Source of the DNA: Cyanophora paradoxa
Taxonomy: Eukaryota; Glaucocystophyceae; Cyanophorales; Cyanophoraceae
DNA length: 64,000 nt
Direction: 5' to 3'
NCBI GenBank assembly: GCA_004431415.1
Contig: QPMI01000035.1
Coordinates: 241,352 to 305,351 of the forward strand
Below are positions 55,898 through 64,000 of this stretch, piece by piece. Within the stretch, counting starts at the first letter, position 1; each line of letters begins with the position of its first letter. The position numbers were made by a program, and so were the translations under genes. Under the pieces are notes generated by a model. That model did no database searches and had not been told where the DNA came from. It worked only from the letters and a program-made list of their open reading frames with translations.

Positions 55898-57382
55898 CTA
55901 ATTAATGTAACGTCCCCGGAAATCAAGCCGGAATGCATTCACATTTATAAATTCGTTTGTTATAATTTGCACATAGTTATATACCTGTGGGGTGAACAAA
56001 TGCGAGTCACTATGCATTAGATCGAAGCCTGTCATAGATGGGTTTGCAGCAAGCACATTTGCTAGGACCGTATTTTCAAAAAGCCTCCCATCTTGGACAT
56101 ATCCTAAGTTGGTCAGAATGCTGAAATTAAATAGGACTCCGGCAGCAAAGGCTGGCCCATACATAATGATTTGATGTAGCTCAAAAGGCTTTGGAAATTC
56201 GACTTTAATCCAGGGATTAGGTAGAGTGCCACCTTGGAACCCTGTTGAGTTGGGTCGCACATGAGAAGGTGGGTGCAATTCCTCAAAGTCGTTGCTTGTA
56301 ATGTTTGCATCTGGAATTATAAACCAGTTGACATCAAATGGCGGCTCAACTGTTAAAGTAGACGATATGATTAGTCTCTCATCGTTCAGTAGGTCGTAGT
56401 TCGCCAGTAGAAAGCTGCAGAGTGCATTTATTTTAGCATTTATTTCGGTTTGTTTCAGCCATAAATCAGTCGTGGAAATCAAATAAGAAATATTCGATGG
56501 GGAGGCATCGTCAAGCTTGCTCATGACTGCAGCTGGTAGTGGAACACTTAAACGCCAGTATCTTGTTAGATTCCTATCCGCATCAACTGGAAGCAGTTCC
56601 TGCATTTGAAAGTGCGATTCCAGCTCGCTACCAGCCATTAGCATAGAAATGATTGGGCTGCCTGAGAGGGATAGGATCCAGCCCAGTGCGCCCCAGCCTG
56701 ACGTCTCCGAATTCGAAAAGCCTGCAGTCAATTGCTCACTGGCTTGGACTTCACCACAGCTAATGCTCACAAGAACAATTGGATCTTCTGCATCGTAAAT
56801 TTTACTGGCGTGGCTGAGTGCAGCAACTGAGGGATTATTCAAACAGGCAATTGCCCCGTCAACAAGGTTTTTGTCTCCTAGAACCTTCGGTGGAAAGAAT
56901 GTTGGCGCTGCAGAAGATGCTCTAACTGCATCACGAATCAGCGTGCTCGAGTATGGCCCATCTTTGGTGAAAACTACGGGCTGCATCCGAACTGTATCAA
57001 ACGCTGTAATTAATATGTCTTTGGTCGATTCTGCAATTGTGTAGTCTAGGGCAACGTCTGTGAGCACCGACTCTAGAGGGTTTGCATCATAGCGGCTTCC
57101 TGAGAGCAAGCTTGTGAGTGATCTCGGATTTGCAAATATTACAGGTAGGTTCGTTTGATATAGACTCAAGATATCACCTGCAGAATATCGGTAAGCAAGA
57201 ACAGAGCCTGGAGTTGATGGGATCGCCAATCCGGCCGCTATTATTGCCCCTGTTGAGGTGCCTGCAAAGAAATCAAACAGCTGTGGTATTGCTTTCCCAG
57301 TAATCGCCTCAATCCGCTGTAGAATTCGGGCAATGACTATGCCACGAGCACCTCCACCTGATAGTGAGAGAATGACCTTCAT
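55898..57382 (-). CDS. Patatin-like phospholipase with discoidin-like C-terminal domain
   Basis: 495 residues from MKVILSLSGGGARG (57382); an upstream extension to 57436 is less likely because 57382 sits at the short divergent promoter. Patatin motifs: SGGGARG oxyanion loop, FFAGTSTGAI with the nucleophile Ser (GxSxG), SSAAPTFFPP, and VDGAIACLNNP with the catalytic Asp (DGA). The last 130 residues contain NPWIKVEFPKPFELHQIIMY and NYVQIITNEFINVNAFRLDF, which resemble an F5/8-type (discoidin) carbohydrate-binding sandwich. A lipid acyl-hydrolase joined to a binding module would suit membrane breach during entry or exit. The function is inferred; the catalytic dyad is complete. Confidence 0.8.
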   Translation of the reverse strand: MKVILSLSGGGARGIVIARILQRIEAITGKAIPQLFDFFAGTSTGAIIAAGLAIPSTPGSVLAYRYSAGDILSLYQTNLPVIFANPRSLTSLLSGSRYDANPLESVLTDVALDYTIAESTKDILITAFDTVRMQPVVFTKDGPYSSTLIRDAVRASSAAPTFFPPKVLGDKNLVDGAIACLNNPSVAALSHASKIYDAEDPIVLVSISCGEVQASEQLTAGFSNSETSGWGALGWILSLSGSPIISMLMAGSELESHFQMQELLPVDADRNLTRYWRLSVPLPAAVMSKLDDASPSNISYLISTTDLWLKQTEINAKINALCSFLLANYDLLNDERLIISSTLTVEPPFDVNWFIIPDANITSNDFEELHPPSHVRPNSTGFQGGTLPNPWIKVEFPKPFELHQIIMYGPAFAAGVLFNFSILTNLGYVQDGRLFENTVLANVLAANPSMTGFDLMHSDSHLFTPQVYNYVQIITNEFINVNAFRLDFRGRYIN

Positions 57383-57405
57383 TTTTAAAAGGGGCTTATA
57401 TAAAA
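57383..57405. promoter_or_regulatory. 23-bp divergent promoter, patatin/fibre
   Basis: The only DNA between the opposing starts, TTTTAAAAGGGGCTTATATAAAA. It holds a TATATAAAA box that abuts the fibre ATG; the opposite strand reads TATAAGCCCC. The same A/T box next to the start is seen at 54518, 55505 and 62962. Confidence 0.5.
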
Positions 57406-59471
57406 ATGTCCTACATCTTGAAGAAGCCAGTGCCACTTCGTAGATCTCCAGATTTCGTTGATGATCGACTCATTAATATTCGCGTTTTTGGAAGCATCTT
57501 GGCAGACTTCAATGCTGATCGTGACATCCACAGGACCGAGTTTAGTCGACCAGCTGCATTAATTCTGCGGAACTCTCACGTTGGTGCCCCAGATATTGCA
57601 CAGAGATTCTGTCTTGGTCCACTGAGAACTTTGTTGCTGAAATTATTGGGTCCAGGGCGTTGCCACGACACCTGCGAATTGCCTCCTCAGGCACAGTCTC
57701 CAAGTATGATTCTGGTAGATTGATATTTAGGCTCCAAAATGATAGAGGGGTCCATACATCAGCTCTACGTCTAATTGATGAATCAAATGATGTCGCAAAC
57801 AAAACTGCGGCTCAAATCACTGGCGAATTCTCCTTGGCGAAGATGCTGCAATATCAGTGCTTGCATCACAAATTCAGCCGTTCCCCTGGGATCTACTATA
57901 TACCGATGCACGAGAAGCAAATCTTCTTTTCGGGTTTGATGTAAATCAATCGATACCGAGCCAGCCACCAGGTTCGATATTCCTGGATGCACCTTCGGCT
58001 CTATCTTGATTGAGGCTGACAGGCACCTGCTCCCGGCATTGCATGATAGATATGACCTAGGGCTTCGCACCAGGCAGTGGAGAAATATTCATGGAACTAA
58101 TATTTATCAGGATGGTAAGAAGGTTAGCACTGAAGAGCAGGTTATCAACATTTTCAACTACTACTTCGGACCTATTGTCCCTATACCACCTCTTCCAGGG
58201 TTACCAAAGCCGCCAATCCCGGATGGACCTGGTCGAGAGCGAGTTGCTGATGAGACAGTTCCTTTCGGTCAACATATTGTCAGTTGGGAGCAAGTTCGCA
58301 ATAAACCTATCTTCGAACCGAAAAAACAAATAGATGAACAGTATTTACCTCCTGAAATCGATATATTAGAGCTTGATGATTACCAATTTGTCCCAGATGA
58401 GGAAGAGTTTTTACCTGACGGTTTCGACCCGCAAGAGTATGAGTATGATCAATTCGACCCAAATGAGGAAGAGTATTTACCGATGGTTTAGATCCACAAG
58501 AGTATCAGTATGAACAGAATTATGAACCCCATGAGGAATATTTAGCAGATGGTCTCGAACCACCAGTTGTGGATTATGAGCAACCTTATGAACCCCATGA
58601 GGAGTTTTACCAGATGGATTACAACCGGAGCTTTTTGAGTTCTTTCCAGATTGGGAACAGATCAACAACAAACCAGCGAGATATCCACCAGAGGATCACA
58701 ACCATGATTGGATGAGATCTTGGTAAACCTGAGAAATATCCACCTGAAGATCACAGGCATGATTGGGGCGATATCGATGGAATTCCACCTGAGTTTCCGC
58801 CAGAAGACCATTTACATATTTGGAGCGAAATACGAGAGCAGCCCACTTTTGCATCAGCAGGAAATGTATTATTAGGAGATATTAACAATGGTGTGAGTCT
58901 CTACCAAAATATAAACACACCAGAAAGATTACAATTAAACGATTATTATGTGAATCGTCAGGGAATCGATGCAGGCACCACAATGGACGGTGAATTGTAT
59001 ATTAGACCACCCACAAGGGATGTAATATTACCACTTGGTGGTGGAATTGAAATTAAAAATACAAAACCAGGAATCTACTTAACAAACTACTACCCGATGA
59101 TGTCCCGATGACAGCAGGATTTATTTCTCTACCATCTGATCCAGCAAACTATGATAACAAAGATGCAACAATACAAATTAATGTGACTAATGTAAGCGAT
59201 TTAGACGGATCAAGACCAAAATTAATATTTAGCCGTGAGCAACTCGCAGCAGAAACACTTTAGGAGATCGCGATGATTATAAACAATGTGAGGTAGCATG
59301 GATTAAAACAAATTATAATGGTGGAGTTCCTGAGGGTCTTTTAGAAATCAATCAGAGAGCCTCAGCGAAAAACATTCATAACGAAAATATTTCAAGAGTC
59401 GTAACAGAAGATTATTTAGATGGGATAATATCCCTGACGCACCCGAAAAATTCCCACCCTCAGACCATGAA

Positions 59472-59870
59472 CATGTTAAAGCAGATATTACGGATTTTGC
59501 ACATACTCATGTCAAAGCCGATATTACAGATTTTGCCCACACTCACACAAAAGATCAAATAACAGATTTCGCACATGAACACGTCAAAGCCGATATTACG
59601 GATTTCGCACATGAACACGTCAAAGCGGATATTACAGATTTCGCCCATACTCACACAAAAGCAGATATCTCAGACTTTGCCCATACTCATCTAAAAGCAG
59701 ATATTACAGACTTTGCACATGCTCACACAAAAGCAGATATCACAGATTTTGAACACACCCACCTTAAAGCAGATATTACAGACTTTGCACATACTCACCT
59801 AAAAGCAGATATTACAGATTTGCACATACCCACACAAAAGTGGATATCTCAGATTTTGCACATAGGCACA
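59472..59870 (+). repeat. 36-bp tandem repeats coding DFAHTHxKADIT
   Basis: About eleven head-to-tail units encode DFAHTH(V/T/L)KADIT and variants (DFAHEH, DFEHTH). The period is 12 residues. A one-base loss near 59820 breaks the frame in the last unit. Such His-rich heptad-like repeats occur in phage tail-fibre shafts, where His side chains can bind metal inside a trimer. Confidence 0.8.
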
Positions 59871-62632
59871 ATTGGGACGAAATAGACGAACAGCCAGTTT
59901 TTGCCAATTGAATGCAATCGGAAACGTTTTAATGGAGTCACACTTTACCAATCGAGTAATACACCTGAAAGGCTATTTTTGAATGATCATTATGTTAGTC
60001 TCAATGGTTCATTTACAGGTCAAGACGGCACACCGATGGTGGGAACTCTTGCAGTAAGATTACCCAGGGATCCAATCGTAAATGGAGTGTATAGTGGCGA
60101 TTTTAATGTAGGAATTAATGATACTTTCCCCAGTATCTATGTCACGAATTATCACCCGGGTGAAACAGGACAAGTAGCGGATTTTTCAGCAGCGATACAA
60201 GTAAATGTAACAGATCAAAGCGCATATGATGGAGCAAGACCTAAGATAGTTTTCACAAGGGAGAAAGTTGTAAACTACCTTCCTGTTGTGGGACAACCCA
60301 CAGATGATCACGGGAAATGTGAGATGGCGTGGATAAAAACAACATCAGGTGGCGCCTTAGAAGTCAATCAGAGAATGGCGGCGAAAAACTTACACAATAC
60401 CACCATTTCGGTGTTGTTACAGATGATTATTTAGAAAACAAAGATTATGTTACAAATACAGAATTACAATTAGCTGTTACAGATTTTGTTACAGATACCG
60501 AATTAACGTCAGCTCTTGCTAATTATCTACCTCTAACAGGTGGAACTATTACAGGAACTGTGAATGCTACCACTCTACAAATTGGTGAAACCACAATACC
60601 AAAAGGTTACGATTTCGACCAATTAGATGTGGTTTCGACAGACAGGAGCGCAAATAATTGGAACTTAGGATGGACACCAAGAACCGGACAAACAGGATGT
60701 TATACAACACCACAAAATGATGAAGATTGTAGCGCTTGTTTTATGCGTTGGACAGTTCCAGAAGGTATGAAATCGTTTACATCCAGCACATGCCGTGGTA
60801 TAATGGTAGATACTTTGATATTTACGGCAAACTGTGAATGGATATCAACATTTCTTAAAACGAGTTAATGATTATCAAGGAATCCAATCAGTTAATAATG
60901 ATGGAACCAATAATACTATTTTGTTCACTTCTATCAATTGCGAATTTTACACAAGATATATATTCAAGGTCGAAAAGGTCGCATTCATCTCACAGGTGTT
61001 TTTGGGTGGAGCAGACAGAGAGCAACAGATAATGAATTGGGCATGATCTCTTGGGATAATATATTTAGCAAACCGTCATTTTACTCAGCCGCAGACCTTC
61101 CAGCAACGCAAATGGACAACTAACACATGGTTAAAATCAACAGACAATATAGAAAGATTTTGGTCGGTAATAATGATTGCACATATATACGAGGATATGG
61201 AAACTCTGAAAATGTATGTGTGGAGTTTCGCAATGGCTCCGATTTAGCATATTAAAAATCATATAAATAATGTAATTTATGGATAGGAAGAGGTTTAAAT
61301 GTCACTACAAGTGTAAGCGCAGCATCAATTACAGCAACTACTATAAATGCAACAACCATAGATGTTGCAACACTAAAAAGAAATGGTTATGACGTTCCGA
61401 AATGTTATGCTTTTGATGACACAGTAGCAGGTGGCGCTTATCAGTTATCGAGCGGAACTTGATAGTTGGATATGGAAACTCTTGGATCCAGGATATAATT
61501 ATGGAAGTTATGCATATAACAGTGAATCCGATGATACAGCAGTTCCTACAACTACTTGGATTCAATACACAATCCCAGCAGCATTAGTAAATGGACAGCA
61601 TTCCTTACACATTTTACCATGGTATAATTGCCGTTATTTTGAAATTTGGGGAGTCCGTAGTAATGCAACAACTGTATTTATTACGAGAGTTAATAACTAT
61701 CAGCCACATGACGGCAATAGCGACGTTACCACAATGGAATTATAATGTCCCAATCTTCCTTGCCGGTCGATTTACTCACATTCGTATTTATCCCAAAGTT
61801 GGAAGAGTTCACATTATGGGAATAGGTTTTACACACGATCGAGCTAATAGTAGTTCATATGGTGGACACACCGGTTTTATTCATTGGAATAAAGTTTATA
61901 GTAAACCTACTATTCCTACATCTTATCTGTCGTTAACAGATGTCACTAATTCAATCGGAAATATTACCAGTTTTGATGTGGTTTCAGGATGGAATAGTGC
62001 GACTGTTTATTTTATAGGATCTTGGGAACAGGTTGGAAACCTACAACAGACAATCCAGTAGAAGGATTTTATAGTAACATCGAAAATGATACCACAAGTG
62101 GTGACTACATGCAAATGAAGTTCCCAGTGGAATGCGAACATGTCATGTCCAATATTTCTGTTGGACAAATTGCAGATATTTCGATATTGGAGGTTATCGA
62201 AACAATAGATGGAATCACATAATGCGAGTAAATACCTATCAGAATATTTCAAATGTAGCCGATTCAAATTGGCATGATGGGTTAACATGGACATCCTTCT
62301 TTTGTGCGAATTTCTCACATATTCGATTTTTGCAAGAAAGGGGAGATGTCACATTGGGATGATTGGATGGACAAAAGAAGTAGGAAGAACAGCACCAGCA
62401 AATGGGATGATCAGTTGGGATAATGTGTTCAGTAAACCAGGAACAGCAGTATGGTCGCATAACACATGGTTAGCATCAACAGAAGGCTATTCCCGTTTCT
62501 ATTTTTCCAGTGATGGAACAACATTATAAGAGGACATGGAACATATGTTTGTGTGTGGAGAGATGCAAATGATTGGGATATGGCTTCGTTGGATAATGTA
62601 GGGACATTTTGGGTAAGGACACAATACCTTGC

Positions 62633-62926
62633 AAGTGATAGGAGATACAAAACAGATATTAGAAGCTAACAGGGGCGTTGCCAGCAATTGAAAGATTAGA
62701 AGGGGTGTCTTACAAGAAAAAAGATACCCAAAATGGTAGAACCTGTTTAGGACTAATAGCACAAGATGTGGAGAAAGTGATACCAGAAGTTGTTGGAAAA
62801 GGAAAGGATGGGTTGTTAGCAATTGAATACACAGCATTGGTTCCTGTTCTCATAGAAGCCGTTAAAGAATTATCCCAGAAATGCAAGAGTTTACAAGATC
62901 AAATAGACCAATGGCGCAGTCGCTAG
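62633..62926 (+). pseudogene. Peptidase S74 intramolecular chaperone domain (fibre C-terminus)
   Basis: Starts SDRRYKTDI, the S74 self-cleavage motif with its Ser-Asp pair. After a one-base shift near 62665 it continues LPAIERLEGVSYKKKDTQNG, LGLIAQDVEKVIPEVV and LLAIEYTALVPVLIEAVKEL, ending in a coiled coil with the stop at 62924. The family trimerises the fibre and then cuts itself off. The frameshift would separate the cleavage site from the folding domain if it is real. Confidence 0.85.
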
Positions 62927-62942
62927 ACAAGCTAGCTCGCGG
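62917..62942 (+). repeat. ACAAG-loop hairpin repeat, copy 4 (compensated stem)
   Basis: GTCGCTAGACAAGCTAGCTC: same ACAAG loop and flanks as copy 2, but the stem is now GCTAG/CTAGC. The change is on both sides, so pairing is kept. It contains the fibre stop codon (62924-62926). Confidence 0.65.
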
Positions 62943-62969
62943 TCAGGCTGCTTAACTGCCGTAATAAAA

Positions 62970-63291
62970 ATGTCTCAGTATAATAAATGGCGACGTATCC
63001 ACTCGGTGGATCTCCTTCCACTACTTCTGAGCCTGTCGCTCTTGCATTCGATATACAAACTTGTAGCAGCACTACAAACTGTCGAAAAAACGATACAACA
63101 AACTAACAAACTGTCCCCAGTTGTTCATGATATAAAACCTCTTGGTTAATGTCCTTGCGCAATCGGCTTATGGTGATCCTGTTGCTAAATACTCTGAGTG
63201 CGATAGCAATATCAAAGCAATGACAGCCAATATTCAAGCTCTTTCTGTTGCTTACCAAGCCCTTGGAGCGAATCTAATCACTTTGGCTTGA
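62970..63291 (+). pseudogene. Small unknown viral gene, frameshifted
   Basis: ATG 62970 follows TAATAAAA. It reads MSQYNKWRRIHSVDLLPLLL with a hydrophobic stretch and HSIYKLVAALQTVEKTIQQT, stopping at GGTTAA. The coding-like sequence resumes in another frame as AQSAYGDPVAKYSECDSNIK...VAYQALGANLITLA to TGA 63289-63291. Looks like a small membrane or head protein; family unknown. Confidence 0.4.
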
Positions 63292-63300
63292 TGGTAGTTT

Positions 63301-63326
63301 GGCTTGTCTGCCGACTTTTTTTTTCT
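63301..63326 (-). repeat. ACAAG-loop hairpin repeat, copy 5 (reverse orientation) with T run
   Basis: The plus strand GGCTTGTCTGCCGAC is the reverse of the GTCGGCAGACAAG core. It is followed by T9 and lies 10 bp after the stop of the preceding gene. The stem here is only GGC/GCC. Confidence 0.55.
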
Positions 63327-63348
63327 TTCCTTCTTAGTAAAATAAGCA

Positions 63349-64000
63349 ATGGGCGAATATAATCGGGTTCAGTTACCTATCTATTCACTTGGATCCCCTG
63401 CAAATATTTTCGCCAACACGAAGTCATGATGAGGTTCGCGGTCTGGAATCCACTGAACGACCTAATTCGAATGGTAACTTTTGACAAAAACTCAATGATT
63501 CGAGTAAAAGAACTTCGAGCTGACAAGAACTCAGGTGTGGTTAAAACAACTCGACTACTCGTATCTAATGCAATTCTTCCAACCAACTAATGGTGGCCCT
63601 GATGCTTATGGTGTTGATCTGAAAGCCCTTGACTTCGATAAGAATTCTGCTGCTGTTACTGTGAGAGAGGGAGCTTTATTGGCGGTGGCTGCAGAATTTC
63701 AGGTCAACTCTCTTCGATTGCATACAATGATGTCCCGGATTCCTTGAACAAAATGTTGAAAATCCACAAACGAATTCGGTTCTATACACCAGTTGCACAG
63801 CACCTTTTCTTCACTTCTATGTTGCATCATCTGTCACTCTTGAAAATTCAGAGTTGGTTCCATTACAGGAACTGATCGTGTGAGAAGGATATTCCTCTTC
63901 CACAGCATGCTTTCGATGTGCAGAGCAAACAACAATCAACCAGTCACAATTACCTTTTCTTTGTTCAAGCATCAAATCATTTCGGTCGGGATATTGTGTA
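63349..64000 (+). pseudogene. Unknown viral gene, frameshifted and cut by the window end
   Basis: ATG 63349 opens MGEYNRVQLPIYSLGSPANI. Coding moves to another frame at about 63425 (VWNPLNDLIRMVTFDKNSMI, then RADKNSGVVKTTRLLVSNAI) and again near 63580 (GGPDAYGVDLKALDFDKNSA). Further shifts follow near 63740. Several frames together look like one beta-rich structural protein. Family not recognised; the true end lies outside. Confidence 0.4.

Larger units (their letters stand above)
57406..62926 (+). pseudogene. Giant capsid fibre/tail-spike gene, repeatedly frameshifted
   Basis: A single long gene by content, broken by many one-base shifts. N-terminal part 57406-57990 in three frames (MSYILKKPVPLRRSPDFVDD...). 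Then LIEADRHLLPALHDRYDLGL and RQWRNIHGTNIYQDG (58006-58120), a phage-fibre-like strand pattern; a Pro/Asp/Glu-rich stalk with FLPDGFDPQEYEYDQF-type repeats (58360-58640); a receptor-like module (58893-59430) with NTPERLQLNDYYVN; DFAHTH repeats (59472-59870); a second copy of the module (59901-60430) with NTPERLFLNDHYV; three related modules ending in variants of GMISWDNIFSKP (near 61040, 61880 and 62405); and an S74 domain. Inferred: trimeric host-attachment fibre. Breaks are too many to be programmed frameshifting. Confidence 0.7.
44300..64000. mobile_element. Integrated Polinton/Maverick-type virus element (right end outside window)
   Basis: Abrupt drop in GC, loss of introns, close packing of genes, and a hallmark set: protein-primed PolB, retroviral-type integrase, A32-like ATPase, probable double-jelly-roll capsid protein and minor capsid proteins. 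The left border lies between the last antiporter exon (about 44.23 kb) and the first viral frame (44.49 kb); I could not define it more closely. Terminal inverted repeats and the flanking duplication cannot be checked because the right end is not in the window. No adenain-type cysteine protease was seen; it may lie beyond 64 kb. Confidence 0.85.

Noticed and set aside
59460-59654. Minus-strand repeat peptide over the DFAHTH array
   Set aside because: Antisense reading of the tandem repeat; the plus strand carries the fibre-type motif.
59472-59870. CRISPR-like regular repeats
   Set aside because: Units are contiguous 36-bp coding repeats without unique spacers, in a eukaryotic viral element.
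57406-62926. Programmed ribosomal frameshifting as the explanation for the fibre breaks
   Set aside because: Too many breaks, in both directions, without shared slippery sites; decay or sequencing indels are simpler.
1-64000. tRNA or rRNA genes
   Set aside because: No cloverleaf with a T-loop GGTTCRA and no rRNA core sequence was noticed by eye. A covariance-model scan would be needed to exclude them fully.

Overview
The window is nuclear DNA of an intron-dense, GC-rich unicellular eukaryote, most likely an alga or a related protist. Host genes are broken into many short exons by introns that mostly start GTGCG or GTACCC and end GCAG; a minority have GC donors. Host intergenic DNA is full of six-base palindromes. 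I cannot name the species. At about 44.3 kb the DNA changes to visibly AT-richer, intron-free, tightly packed genes. These belong to an integrated Polinton/Maverick-type (polinton-like virus) element that runs off the right edge.

Host part, left to right. (1) 1-6.9 kb: a modular surface glycoprotein gene with PPC-like and laminin-G-like domains, Ser/Pro linkers and a C-terminal membrane segment; a 383-bp stretch is duplicated 3.45 kb apart. (2) 7.2-9.75 kb: purine-rich low-complexity DNA with diverged repeats. (3) 9.9-11.1 kb: an uncertain minus-strand gene. (4) 11.3-15.7 kb: a 23-exon coiled-coil protein with a HECT-like ubiquitin-ligase region, whose whole reading frame can be assembled (about 891 residues). 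(5) 16.5-20.5 kb: a secreted PKD-domain protein with a Cys-rich tail. (6) 21.2-27.4 kb: a head-to-head pair, an F-box/beta-propeller protein (minus) and a PP2C phosphatase (plus), about 126 bp apart. (7) 28.4-30 kb: a response-regulator receiver gene (minus). (8) 30.2-36.15 kb: a retroelement zone holding a SINE-like retroposon with an 18-bp target duplication and a 5'-truncated LINE with a 13-bp target duplication; the LINE is split by about 1.7 kb of palindromic DNA. (9) 36.35-43.15 kb: a DUF4062-NACHT-TPR STAND protein with nephrocystin-3-like architecture. (10) 43.27-44.23 kb: the C-terminal exons of a CPA1 (Nha1/Sod2-like) Na+/H+ antiporter on the minus strand. Its N-terminal exons are missing where the viral element begins.

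Viral part (about 44.3 kb to the window end). A protein-primed family B DNA polymerase overlaps a retroviral-type integrase. Then follow a zinc-finger gene, a small GKYxG protein, an HNH-AP2 protein, a coiled-coil protein, an A32-like packaging ATPase, a probable double-jelly-roll major capsid protein, two paralogous minor-capsid (penton-like) genes in divergent orientation, a patatin-like phospholipase with a discoidin-like tail, and a 5.5-kb fibre gene. The fibre carries 12-residue DFAHTH repeats and ends in a peptidase-S74 intramolecular chaperone. The replication/integration half is essentially intact; the structural right half carries many frameshifts, so it is either decaying or contains assembly indels. 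The morphogenesis set (capsid, minor capsids, ATPase, fibre) and the replication/integration set (polymerase, integrase) together describe a virus able to integrate. Small ACAAG-loop hairpins recur at its gene ends and also inside one small gene.
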